In this document: one piece after another, positions 8,862 to 18,016 of the stretch
Numbering within the stretch: the stretch's first letter is position 1
Layout: the number at the start of each line of letters is the position of its first letter
Source: Nocardia goodfellowii
GTDB lineage: Bacteria; Actinomycetota; Actinomycetes; Mycobacteriales; Mycobacteriaceae
Assembly (NCBI RefSeq): GCF_017875645.1
Contig: NZ_JAGGMR010000001.1
Coordinates: 1,798,001-1,862,000, forward strand
Direction: 5' to 3'
Length of the DNA stretch: 64,000 nt
The notes under the pieces: generated by a model
The model's input: only the letters and a program-made list of their open reading frames with translations
Database searches by the model: none
Told to the model about the DNA's origin: nothing
Program-made: the position numbers and the translations under genes

Positions 8862-9163
8862 TGGCGGATGACACGGATGACACGGATTCCGACCTAGTCG
8901 CGGGAGAGCGCCGCTCGGACCTCCTGCGCGCGTTGTCGTACGTGTCGACGGAACATGGGCCCGACGGCGAGTACATCGTGAACGGGGATCTGCCGCCGGA
9001 GGTCGCACCGCCCTTCATCCGAGCGATCATGCGGGTGGAAGCCGAGTTGTTGCTGCATGACGCCGAGCTGGTCACCGTGGACAACGAGGAACCGCGCACC
9101 CCGGACGAGCGTCGTACCGATGCCTTCGTCGCGCTGGTACTGCGCATCGACGACCGGCCTTAG
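8861..9163 (+). CDS. Small acidic conserved-type hypothetical protein
   Basis: One hundred residues, very acidic at the N-terminus (MADDTDDTDSD), without membrane segments or motifs I recognise. Codon third positions are strongly GC-biased in this frame, and the -10 box TAAGCT stands 6 nt before the ATG, supporting a real leaderless gene. It lies upstream of groEL2 but is separated from it by 240 bp containing the groEL promoter and CIRCE operators, so it is not in that operon. Function unknown. Confidence 0.65.
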   Translation: MADDTDDTDSDLVAGERRSDLLRALSYVSTEHGPDGEYIVNGDLPPEVAPPFIRAIMRVEAELLLHDAELVTVDNEEPRTPDERRTDAFVALVLRIDDRP

Positions 9164-9203
9164 CTCGCCGCGCCGTACGCCGCGCGGTCCGTGCGCCCCG
9201 ACC

Positions 9204-9264
9204 TTGCACTCGCCCCGGGCGAGTGCTAGAAATGGCTTTGGCACTCTCACCATGTGAGTGCCAG
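9204..9264 (+). promoter_or_regulatory. groEL promoter with two CIRCE (HrcA) operators
   Basis: CIRCE 1 is GCACTC-N9-GAGTGC at 9206-9226 with TT/TA flanks; CIRCE 2 is GCACTC-N9-GAGTGC at 9241-9261. Both match the HrcA operator core exactly. TTGCAC (9204-9209) and TAGAAA (9227-9232), 17 bp apart, form a likely promoter within and just after CIRCE 1, so transcription would begin at the edge of CIRCE 2. HrcA repression relieved by heat is the established mode for this element. Confidence 0.9.
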
Positions 9265-9337
9265 GTCGGGACGGTGAGACCGGGTTCCATCGACACCCTC
9301 GGTCGTCCGTCGCGGGCACCGAACCTGGCCAGCGTAA

Positions 9338-11029
<1,692 letters not shown>

Positions 11030-11052
11030 GTCCAGCCACCCGGATTCACCTT

Positions 11053-11087
11053 CGAAGGCCGGCCCACCATTGGTGGGCCGGCCTTCG
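11053..11087 (+). terminator. Terminator hairpin after groEL
   Basis: A near-continuous palindrome 24 bp after the groEL stop: the left arm AAGGCCGGCCCACCA (11055-11069) is repeated as its exact complement at 11071-11085 and extends to CGAAGG/CCTTCG at the base. No T-run follows, as is usual for GC-rich actinobacterial terminators. Confidence 0.85.
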
Positions 11088-11093
11088 GCCATA

Positions 11094-11321
11094 TCAGAGG
11101 GTCGCCAGTTCGGCTCGCAGTAAGTCCAGGCCCATCGGGCCGAGGTCGAGGGCGGCCATGTGCCAGGACTTCAGGTCGAAGGCCGCGCCGTGCCGGGCCC
11201 GCGCACCGGCCCGCCCTTCGGCCCAGACGCGCTCGCCGACCTTGTAGGCGATGGCTTGACCCGGCATGCCCAGGTAGCGGTCGATTTCGAAATGCAGCGC
11301 CGCGCCCTCGTGCGAAACTCG
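11094..11321 (-). pseudogene. C-terminal remnant of a DUF885-family protein
   Basis: Read on the minus strand, the ~70 residues up to the TGA at 11094-11096 include FEIDRYLGMPGQAIAYKVGE, then RVWAEGRAGARARHGAAFDL and ALDLGPMGLDLLRAELATL. This is the conserved end of DUF885 proteins (about 550-600 residues, probable zinc peptidases). In-frame sequence runs out at a stop just upstream (near 11325), exactly where the Rpn-like pseudogene ends, so the rest of the DUF885 gene has been lost or replaced. No start codon or promoter serves the fragment; it is not expected to make protein. Confidence 0.8.
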
Positions 11322-12169
11322 CTACTCGGCGAACACCTCGTCCAGGCTCGTCGCGGTAAGCAGGCGCCGCGCCCAGAGGTGTTGTTCATCGGCAGTAGCG
11401 GTGTAGATGGTGTTGCGGACCTGGGCGGGCAGCGGACCGAATTTGGTGGTCATCAGGTCCATCAAAATCGCGATCCGCTCTTTGGTTTCCCCACGGAGTT
11501 CTCCACGTGCTTCGCCCTCGGCGCGGAGCCGGTCGGCTGTTGTCATGAGCGATTCCTTGCTGACGTGAACAACCGGCTTGCTGGCCCTAGTTCCTGAGGA
11601 TCGATGGATTGCGGTCTCCTTCGGCCGAAATCGGTTGGGGCGCCTGCAGGGCCGCGAGGTAGATGGTGGCGACGTCGTCGAGTAGGGCATTTGAAGCGGG
11701 GGAGGAGCGGGCCCAGTGTTTCGAGCATGGCGGGGCTGACGTCGTACAGTTCGGCGAGTTCGGTAGGCGCTGCCCAGGCCGAGCCGTGGAGATCGTTGCG
11801 CACTACCACCGGAAAGACCACGGGAAGTGTTCGGGCATCAGGGTTTTGGACTCGGTAGTGGTTCCAGACTCCGATGATCGAGTCGAGCATGCGCAGCGGC
11901 ATCAATCGGTCCGAACAATTGCGCTGCTCGATCAACAGGTAGCCGAACGCCTCGTCTGCGCCGCAGCGGGTTCGGAAAACGAGATCGTCGTAGCTCGAGC
12001 GCAACTCCTCGCTGACGAAGCTGCACGACATCGGTTCCAGCCGAGTCCAATCTACCCGCGCCACAACTTCTTCGGGTAGCACAGTGCGCAGGTGTGCTGC
12101 TGCGTCAGCGGGTTGTCCGAGCAGTTGGCGGACGTAAGCGTCATGTGGGTTCGAAGTCGTGACTGCCAT
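11322..12169 (-). pseudogene. Broken Rpn-family nuclease / putative transposase gene
   Basis: From the ATG at 12169 the first ~155 residues are in one frame and match the PD-(D/E)XK core of Rpn/YhgA-like proteins: RVDWTRLEPMSCSFVSEELR, DDLVFRTRCG, AFGYLLIEQRNCSDRLMPLR. Near 11700 the family sequence passes to a second frame (ALLDDVATIYLAALQ), which hits TAG at 11587-11589. A third frame carries the typical C-terminus (ERIAILMDLMTTKFGPLPAQ, ending TSLDEVFAE) to a stop at 11322. Intact members are ~290-310 residues, so this copy has at least two frame changes and probably an internal loss. Rpn proteins promote RecA-independent recombination. It abuts the DUF885 remnant directly. Confidence 0.8.
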
Positions 12170-12213
12170 GCTCGGGGACCGTACGCCTGCGCGGCGTCCA
12201 GCGAACGTAGAAA

Positions 12214-12241
12214 CGCAAGATTGCGAACGCAATATTGCGAA
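12214..12241. repeat. Tandem palindromic repeat CGCAANNTTGCGAA x2
   Basis: Two adjoining 14-bp units, CGCAAGATTGCGAA (12214-12227) and CGCAATATTGCGAA (12228-12241), each contain a CGCAANNTTGCG palindrome; the second palindrome is perfect. TTGCGAACGCAA across the junction is itself an inverted repeat. The element lies in the divergent gap between the Rpn pseudogene and the gene at 12348 and looks like a protein-binding site. Confidence 0.6.
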
Positions 12242-12347
12242 TCCGGCCCTTCGATCGCGCTGAGGCTGGAACATATAGCGCATGGCTACCAGCGGATGTC
12301 CTGATCCGGGGATGTCCGACGCGGCTTCGCTGTTAGGAGGAGGGTTC

Positions 12348-12788
12348 ATGGAATCGTTCAGTTGTTGGCCGCCACCCGCGCTGCCGCCCGGATGGCATCG
12401 GTTCACGCTGTTCCACTGCCCGATCGGGGTGTGGGACATCCAGTTCGAGGACTCGCGGTACGACGTGATCAAAGGCGATCCGCCGTCGGGGTGCACGGTC
12501 ACCGAGCTGGGTCGTTATTTCGCCTTGGAGTGCGAGCGGCCGGGGGCGACCTTCCTCGATGCCGTCGCCACCACCTGCGCCCAGATCCGGGACAAGTACG
12601 GCCTTTCCATGTATGACCTCGGTATCGAGGACGTCGACGAGTGGTCCTCCGACGGCCTCAACGGCTGGGGCGCGAAGGTGCTGGGTCAGCTGGCCCTGAT
12701 GTCGGTCGAGCGGGTCGAATTACTCGGATATCACACCGAGGATCTGGTCAGATTCGTCCGGACGGTGGCACGGCCGATCGAGGCTTAG
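12348..12788 (+). CDS. Hypothetical protein
   Basis: A soluble 146-residue protein without a motif I recognise; it is Trp- and Asp-rich (PPGWHRFTLFHCPIGVWDIQ, SMYDLGIEDVDEWSSDGLNG). The ATG at 12348 is chosen because AGGAGGAGGG (12335-12344) directly precedes it; an in-frame ATG at 12282 lacks such a site. It lies next to the Rpn/DUF885 scar and downstream of the tandem palindromic repeat. It may belong to an accessory insertion, but base composition looks ordinary. Confidence 0.65.
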   Translation: MESFSCWPPPALPPGWHRFTLFHCPIGVWDIQFEDSRYDVIKGDPPSGCTVTELGRYFALECERPGATFLDAVATTCAQIRDKYGLSMYDLGIEDVDEWSSDGLNGWGAKVLGQLALMSVERVELLGYHTEDLVRFVRTVARPIEA

Positions 12789-12843
12789 TCGCTTCGGGTG
12801 GTGGGTCGGCCATCTGCCGGTCCACCACCCGCGCGATCGAACG

Positions 12844-13533
12844 TCACCCCGCGAGCACGAAGGCCACGAGAAAGCCTGCGGCGGTGGCCATTCCGACCCA
12901 CCAGCCGCCCTCGCGATAGGCCTCGGGCATGAGCGAGTCGGCGAGGACGGCGATGGTGGCGCCGCCGGCGAAGGCCTGAACGGCGCTGACGTGCGTAGGC
13001 GAGAGATTGTCGGACAGGGTGTATCCGACCACGGTGACCAGCACGAGCATCGCGCCCGTCGCGGCCCAGAGCCAAAAGGCGCGGGCGGGAGAGAAGTTGT
13101 GTTTGTCGCGCATGAGGGTCGCGCCGCTGATGGCTTCGGGGATATTGCCGACCGCGACGGCGACGAGCAGGACCAACCCGCCGGCGGAGGTGAGCGAGAC
13201 GCCCAGGGCGGTGTTCTCGGGGACACCGTCGAGGATGGTGCCGAGCATCAGCGCCCACCCGATCGCCCCCGCGCCGAGCTTCGCCTCGATGAAATGGTTG
13301 GCCACCACGTAGATCCCGGCCCCCGCGAACAGGGCCGCGCCGGCGATCCACACCCCGGCCGTATGAAACGCGGGCTCGAACAATTCCGAGGACGCCGCCG
13401 CGATCATGGTGCCCGCACCGAACGCCATCAGCGATGCCAGCACCTGCTTCGGCAACGTCCATCGCAACCCGATCGCGGCCCCGGCCAGCAGCGGCACCGC
13501 GGTCCCCAGTCCATAGAGCAGCGCTTTGAGCAT
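12844..13533 (-). CDS. ZIP-family divalent metal transporter
   Basis: A 229-residue membrane protein with about eight hydrophobic segments. The two metal-binding helices carry LDGVPENTALGVSLT and VGNIPEAISGA, matching the His/Asn/Pro-Glu signatures of bacterial ZIP proteins (ZupT/GufA group). It probably imports Zn2+, Mn2+ or Fe2+ across the cytoplasmic membrane. The ATG at 13533 is preferred because GGTGG lies 5 nt upstream; a GTG at 13542 is the alternative. It stands alone, converging with the preceding hypothetical gene, and no Zur-like operator was obvious. Confidence 0.85.
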   Translation of the reverse strand: MLKALLYGLGTAVPLLAGAAIGLRWTLPKQVLASLMAFGAGTMIAAASSELFEPAFHTAGVWIAGAALFAGAGIYVVANHFIEAKLGAGAIGWALMLGTILDGVPENTALGVSLTSAGGLVLLVAVAVGNIPEAISGATLMRDKHNFSPARAFWLWAATGAMLVLVTVVGYTLSDNLSPTHVSAVQAFAGGATIAVLADSLMPEAYREGGWWVGMATAAGFLVAFVLAG

Positions 13534-13625
13534 GTCCGCCACCCTAGGCGGCGGATAGCGGTAACTCCCGGAGGCTGGGGCGCGCGGTGCCGCTGCCGGC
13601 CGGGGCCGCTCGTTCGTTCCGCCGC

Positions 13626-14600
13626 TCAGATGCCGTCGACGGCAAGCACTTTGAACGGCCCCGGCGTGCCCGGACCCATCGGGCCGCCCTTGTCGAATTG
13701 GGAGGCGGCGATCAGTGCTTTGCCGCCGACGTACACCATGGTCGTGGGGATGGCGAGGGATTCGTCGGTGAAGACGGCCGCGCGGGTGGCTGTCGCGTAG
13801 TCGTCGGACAGCGTCCAGCGGGTGAGTGTGTTGGTCCGGTTGTGGACGACTCGCAAGGTCGTGCCGGTGAGGTCGAGTCCGTCGCCGTTCCGCACGTCCC
13901 CGCCGCGCAAAGCGACCTTATGGATGGTTGTGGATGAATTCGGGGTGGTGGTGATCCGGTAGAGGTCACCGGTGGGCATGTCGACGACCAGCAGGTAGGT
14001 GCCGGTGGGATCGGCGACGATGCCGTTGAGGCTGAAGCCGTCTGCGCGCGGGGCTATCGTCGCGCTCAGGTCGAAAGCCGGTGCCAGCTCGGCGTTTCCG
14101 CCCCGCGCGACCTGGTCCGGGGTGACACGGTAGACGACGGCGCGCACGGAATCGGTGAGGTACGCGGTGCCGTCGGGGGTGATGGCCAGGTCGTTGACGA
14201 AGCGCGGGCCGGGGCCGGGAACGGTGAACGTGGCGAGCAGGGCGCGGGTTGCGGTGTCGTACACCGAGACTCCCTTGGTGGAGTCGGTGACCCAGAGCCG
14301 GCCGGCCTGATCGACTTTCAGGCCGTTGGCGGTGCCGCGGCCGTCGGTGCCCGCGGGCAGGAAGACCTCGGCTTCGGTGGCGCCCGGCTCGGCGCGGTAG
14401 ATCGCGCCGGTGCTGTAGGAGCCGACATAGGTGGCGCCGGTGCGGGCATCGGCGGCGATGCCTTCCGGGTAGGCGCGGTCGCCGGGGAGGTCGTACGCGG
14501 TGCTGATGCGGGGTGTTGTGCTCGGGGTCGCCGTATCGGTCCCGCAAGCGGCGAGCAGTGCGACGGCGGTGGTGGTGACGAGCGGACGCAGCAGGTTCAT
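13626..14600 (-). CDS. SMP-30/gluconolactonase-like lipoprotein
   Basis: A 324-residue exported beta-propeller protein. The signal peptide ends in a lipobox (ALLAACGTD), so it should be anchored outside the cytoplasmic membrane by lipidated Cys. Repeated blade-like motifs follow (GIAADARTGATYVGSYSTGA, VNDLAITPDGTAYLTD, LNGIVADPTGTYLLVVD), as in SMP-30/strictosidine-synthase-like proteins. The enzymatic substrate is unknown; many such lipoproteins have no demonstrated lactonase activity. It is divergent from a MarR gene, with two palindromes between, so MarR control is likely. Confidence 0.8.
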   Translation of the reverse strand: MNLLRPLVTTTAVALLAACGTDTATPSTTPRISTAYDLPGDRAYPEGIAADARTGATYVGSYSTGAIYRAEPGATEAEVFLPAGTDGRGTANGLKVDQAGRLWVTDSTKGVSVYDTATRALLATFTVPGPGPRFVNDLAITPDGTAYLTDSVRAVVYRVTPDQVARGGNAELAPAFDLSATIAPRADGFSLNGIVADPTGTYLLVVDMPTGDLYRITTTPNSSTTIHKVALRGGDVRNGDGLDLTGTTLRVVHNRTNTLTRWTLSDDYATATRAAVFTDESLAIPTTMVYVGGKALIAASQFDKGGPMGPGTPGPFKVLAVDGI

Positions 14601-14614
14601 GATCGAGCCCTAAC

Positions 14615-14664
14615 GTATGAAGTCATACTAAACGATGAGCACGAAGATATATTAGAACTCTAAT
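14615..14664. promoter_or_regulatory. Two 6-2-6 palindromes in the lipoprotein/MarR divergent gap
   Basis: GTATGA-AG-TCATAC (14615-14628) and ATTAGA-AC-TCTAAT (14651-14664) are perfect 6-2-6 inverted repeats 36 bp apart in the 109-bp gap. They lie 15-65 bp from the lipoprotein start and 45-95 bp before the MarR start, where an autoregulating MarR dimer would bind. Confidence 0.55.
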
Positions 14665-14709
14665 CATCGTCAAGAGTCGAACAATATGGTGGGCGGATAC
14701 GATGCGTGC

Positions 14710-15153
14710 ATGACGTCGATGCCCGCTGCCGAACGCATCGGTTCCTATCTGAAGCGCGCCGAGCAGGCCATGGCCGCGGCGAAAACGGCGGCCCTGAAGC
14801 CCGCGGGCCTCACCGTCCCGCAATACGCCGCCCTGCTGTACCTGGACGAGAATCCGGGCATCTCGGCGGCGGCGCTGGCCCGGCTGTGCGGCGTCACGCC
14901 GCCCACGATGAACACCGTCCTCGGGAACCTGCGGGAGCGCGGGCTGATCGAGCGCACGCCGCACGCCTGGCACAAGAACGTGCTGGAGACCCGCCTCACC
15001 GACAAGGGCGCCGCGGTCATGCGGGACGCCGACCAGCGCGCGATCCACGTGGAGCGCACGGCGGCGGCGGAATTCAGCGCGGCGGAGCTGAAGTCACTGC
15101 GCAGCCTGCTGATCCGCTGCGCTGATCGATTCGACTCGATTCGCCCGGAGTGA
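14710..15153 (+). CDS. MarR-family transcriptional regulator
   Basis: A 147-residue winged-helix regulator. The recognition region is SAAALARLCGVTPPTMNTVL and the wing follows at IERTPHAWHKNVLETRLTDK. TACGAT (14698-14703) stands 6 nt before the ATG, suggesting a leaderless transcript; no good Shine-Dalgarno site exists. It is divergent from the SMP-30-like lipoprotein and probably controls both. The inducer cannot be predicted. Confidence 0.9.
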   Translation: MTSMPAAERIGSYLKRAEQAMAAAKTAALKPAGLTVPQYAALLYLDENPGISAAALARLCGVTPPTMNTVLGNLRERGLIERTPHAWHKNVLETRLTDKGAAVMRDADQRAIHVERTAAAEFSAAELKSLRSLLIRCADRFDSIRPE

Positions 15154-15155
15154 CG

Positions 15156-15962
15156 TCAGATCGGGTCGGTCACCCGCAGCCGCTCCGCCAGTTCGTTGAA
15201 GATGTAGAAGTTCGGAATCGCCGCCACCGCGGCCAGTGAGATCCAGCGGCCGTCGACCTTGATCCGTACCAGCCCGCTGCGCGCGTCGATCAACTGGATG
15301 CGCTCCCATGGATAGCTCTGCCCGCGGAACACCAGCGTGTCCAGGTTCAGTGCGATATCGCCGAACTGCACGTCCTCGCCGTTGTCGATGGCGGTGACGG
15401 CGCTCGGCAGCTGGGTGGCGGTGATCGCCGACTGGATCGTCTTGCCCCACTCGCGGCCGTTGCAGAACAGGGTGTCGTCGAAGGTCGCGTGTGCGCCGGG
15501 CCCGGTCATCTCGAACGCGTACTCGGTTACCGCCGAGTTCTGGAACGGAATCACGCGCTGCTTCACCTGCGCGGTCTCCCAGCGGAATCCGGCGATTTGC
15601 TCGCCGGAGCGGTAGACCGTCATGCCGAAATCGAACAGATCCAGGCGCGCGGCCCGATGCCGGCGGTTGCTGCGGGCCCGCCATGCCGCGGGGACGGCCG
15701 GCACCAGCGCGAGCAGACCGGCGGCGGCCCCACCGGCGGGCGCGCCCACCGCCACGCAGATGACCCCGAGCACCACGCAGCAGCCGACCACGATGCCGCA
15801 GGCGCGCACGAACGTATCGCTCACGGGTGCGGGCAGGTAGGTCTGACGGTGCGTGCCGAGCTTCTGGTACTCGGCCATCAGATGGATCAGTTGCGAAAGC
15901 GGTACCGTACGTCCGTCGTCGGTCTCGCCCGTTTCCTGCTCCAGGGTGTTCGGAGTGGCCAT
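15156..15962 (-). CDS. Membrane protein of unknown function (DUF6585-like)
   Basis: 268 residues. An N-terminal soluble part (SQLIHLMAEYQKLGTHRQTY) is followed by one or two membrane segments (ACGIVVGCCVVLGVICVAVG and AGLLALVPAVPAAW), a basic stretch, and a ~150-residue C-terminal domain resembling a PH-like fold (LDLFDFGMTVYRSGEQIAGF; IDNGEDVQFGDIALNLDTLV). The arrangement resembles actinobacterial DUF6585 proteins, but that label is from memory and uncertain. ATG 15962 is supported by GGAGGG 5 nt upstream; the frame stays open to 16190 without further support. Convergent with the MarR gene (2-bp gap). Confidence 0.7.
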   Translation of the reverse strand: MATPNTLEQETGETDDGRTVPLSQLIHLMAEYQKLGTHRQTYLPAPVSDTFVRACGIVVGCCVVLGVICVAVGAPAGGAAAGLLALVPAVPAAWRARSNRRHRAARLDLFDFGMTVYRSGEQIAGFRWETAQVKQRVIPFQNSAVTEYAFEMTGPGAHATFDDTLFCNGREWGKTIQSAITATQLPSAVTAIDNGEDVQFGDIALNLDTLVFRGQSYPWERIQLIDARSGLVRIKVDGRWISLAAVAAIPNFYIFNELAERLRVTDPI

Positions 15963-16260
15963 AGTCCCTCCACGAGGCGGTTTTCCGCGCGAAGCGTATG
16001 TCACGCCGGTCCGACTCGCCACCGCGACCCCATGCGACGCGCCGGAGATGGCGACGAAAGTCAGGGCGTGGACGCCCCGTTCGAGCGACGTGCGAGCAGT
16101 CACCGGTGATTCGAAGCCGGCCGCGGTACCGGATCGGAAAAAGTCGAGAATTCGGAAGTGCGTTGTGCGCATCGCGTTTCGGCGCACCACTCGAATCGAC
16201 TCCGGTAGCAGCCCGGCAAACTCCCCGTTCCAGGGGGACCGGTCTGTCCAAAAATAATTC

Positions 16261-16463
16261 TACGATTTCCCTTCAAAATCGCCCACGGGCGGCGAGTGCC
16301 TCGGTATCGTCCGTTTCGGCAAACAGCCAGTGACAGCGGAATGGCGGCCGTTAGATCGGAGTTGTTGGATGACAGCTGTTTTCCCGCCAACTTCCGGCTA
16401 ACGCGCGGTCGGCCAGAGGTTGCAGCGAAGGCCCCGATCCATGACGAGGGGATCGGGGCCTTC
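16261..16463 (+). ncRNA. Candidate small RNA
   Basis: The 517-bp gap 15963-16479 has no convincing protein gene. It contains an AT-rich patch (about 16249-16280) with a -10-like TACGAT at 16261-16266, and about 160 bp later a 14-bp perfect stem: GAAGGCCCCGATCC (16427-16440), a 9-nt loop, and its complement at 16450-16463. Both flanking genes are oriented so that they do not need this terminator on the plus strand. A transcript of roughly 190 nt would explain both signals. Inferred only; no known family was recognised, and 15963-16248 shows nothing else. Confidence 0.35.
16427..16463 (+). terminator. Orphan terminator-like hairpin
   Basis: A perfect 14-bp inverted repeat with a 9-nt loop; the right arm is followed by TTCGGTATTGT. 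Its right edge abuts TATTGT, the probable -10 box of the TetR gene at 16480. It could insulate that gene or end a small RNA starting near 16270. Confidence 0.6.
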
Positions 16464-16479
16464 GGTATTGTCTGCCCCA

Positions 16480-17112
16480 ATGTCACAGGATGCGAATACG
16501 GGACGAATGTATGCCGGGCAACCCGTAGAGGACCGGCAACGTCAGCGGCGTGCGCGTTTTCTGGAGTCGGGCCTCACGGTCTTCGCGCGCGACGGCTACG
16601 CCAATAGTTCGGTGGGCGCTATCTGTAAAGACGCCGGGCTCTCCTCGCGGCAGTTCTACGAGGAGTTCACCGGCCGGGAATCGCTGCTACTCGAGCTCTA
16701 CGAGCAGATCGATCGGGAGTCGCGCGAAGCGGTCACCGCCGCACTGGACAAGAAGGCCGAAGCCGGCGCCCTGGAGATCATCGACGCGGCGGTCCGCGCC
16801 TATGTCGAATCCATCGGCGCCGACCCGCGCAAGGCCCGGGTGGCGCTGGTGGAGGTGGTCGGCGCCGGCCCCAAGGTGGAGAAATTCCGGTTGGAGTTGC
16901 GCCGGGTCTGGGGTTCGCTGCTCGCCGGCGCCGCGGAGGATGCCGCCATGCACGGCGAGATCCCCACGGGCGACTACGAAATGCGCGTGCTGGCCATCAT
17001 CGGCGCGGTCAACTACGTGGTCGACTCCTGGAGCGGCGCCGATCCGCGGCCGCCGCTGGACGATGTGATCCGGGTGCTCAGCCGAGTGATCATGGGAGCT
17101 GTCGGAGCGTAG
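16480..17112 (+). CDS. TetR-family transcriptional regulator
   Basis: A 210-residue regulator. The N-terminal helix-turn-helix is SVGAICKDAGLSSRQFYEEF within the typical TetR_N block (ESGLTVFARDGYANSS before it). The C-terminal ligand/dimer domain is unassigned. ATG 16480 follows TATTGT (16466-16471) and may be leaderless; an in-frame ATG at 16507 is an alternative. The alpha/beta hydrolase gene starts 39 bp downstream on the same strand, so it is a likely partner or target. Confidence 0.88.
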   Translation: MSQDANTGRMYAGQPVEDRQRQRRARFLESGLTVFARDGYANSSVGAICKDAGLSSRQFYEEFTGRESLLLELYEQIDRESREAVTAALDKKAEAGALEIIDAAVRAYVESIGADPRKARVALVEVVGAGPKVEKFRLELRRVWGSLLAGAAEDAAMHGEIPTGDYEMRVLAIIGAVNYVVDSWSGADPRPPLDDVIRVLSRVIMGAVGA

Positions 17113-17151
17113 TGGCCGGGACCGCGCTACCGAGCGGTAGCGTGGCCCCGC

Positions 17152-18012
17152 ATGGAAACGGTTCCCATTCAGGTTCCGGACGGCAGCACCATTCCGGTGC
17201 GGTTGTTCCCGGCTCAGGGCTCGCACAAGCATCCGGTGACTCCGGACGCGCCCCGTCCCGTGGTGGTGCTCATACCCGGATTGGGCGTCCCGGGTGGGTA
17301 TTACGAGTACTTCGCGGGCCGGCTGGCCGACCGCGGCTTCGACGTCGCGATCGGCGAAATCCGCGGCAACGGCGACAGTCGGCCCAAGCCGGGCGCGTCC
17401 AGCACCTACGGCTACCACGAACTGGTGTCGGTAGATTTCCCGGCCATCTTCGAGGTGGTGCGCAACCGGTTCCCCTCCAGTACGCCATATCTGCTCGGGC
17501 ACAGCATGGGTGGCCAGTTCGCGGTGCTGTACGCCGCACGCATCCGCGGCCGTCTCGGCGGGCTCGTGCTCGTCGCGTCCGGAACTCCGTACCACCGGGC
17601 CTATCCGGGTGTCTTCGGTCCGGGCATCCTGGTCGGCACGGCCGCGGCCGCGCTGACCGCCGGCGTCGCCGGCTTCTGGCCCGGTGACCGAATCACGGTG
17701 GGCGGCTTCGGCCGTCAGTCCAAAGTGCTGATCGCGGACTGGGCGCGGCTGGCTCGCACCGGCCGGTTCCGCCCGGTCGGCGCCGATATCGATTACGAGG
17801 AGCGCATCGGCCGGCTGAAACTGCCGGTGCTGTCGATCACGATGGCCGGGGACGACCTCACCCCGCCCGGCTCCGCCGAACATCTGCTGTCGAAAATGCC
17901 GGACGCCGAGGTGACCGAATGGCATCAGCCGGAAAGTCTCGGTCACAACGGCTGGATCACCGATCCCGCGAGCACCCTCGACCGGATCGAGAAGTGGCTG
18001 CGGGACCGGTAG
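17152..18012 (+). CDS. Alpha/beta hydrolase
   Basis: A 286-residue serine hydrolase. The nucleophile elbow is LLGHSMGGQFAVL (Ser ~123), the oxyanion region LIPGLGVPGGYY is near residue 45, and the C-terminal histidine is in ESLGHNGWI. The overall pattern is of the COG4757-like predicted hydrolases. No signal peptide. It follows the TetR gene by 39 bp and converges with the prolyl oligopeptidase gene with a 4-bp gap. The substrate is unknown; an ester or lipid is likely. Confidence 0.85.
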   Translation: METVPIQVPDGSTIPVRLFPAQGSHKHPVTPDAPRPVVVLIPGLGVPGGYYEYFAGRLADRGFDVAIGEIRGNGDSRPKPGASSTYGYHELVSVDFPAIFEVVRNRFPSSTPYLLGHSMGGQFAVLYAARIRGRLGGLVLVASGTPYHRAYPGVFGPGILVGTAAAALTAGVAGFWPGDRITVGGFGRQSKVLIADWARLARTGRFRPVGADIDYEERIGRLKLPVLSITMAGDDLTPPGSAEHLLSKMPDAEVTEWHQPESLGHNGWITDPASTLDRIEKWLRDR

Positions 18013-18016
18013 CCGG

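Noticed and set aside
15963-16479. tRNA gene in the interval
   Set aside because: No GTTCGANTC-type T-loop with matching acceptor stem was found.
16100-16486. Minus-strand 128-residue frame in the gene-free interval
   Set aside because: No ribosome site, weak codon bias and it crosses the terminator hairpin; judged non-coding.
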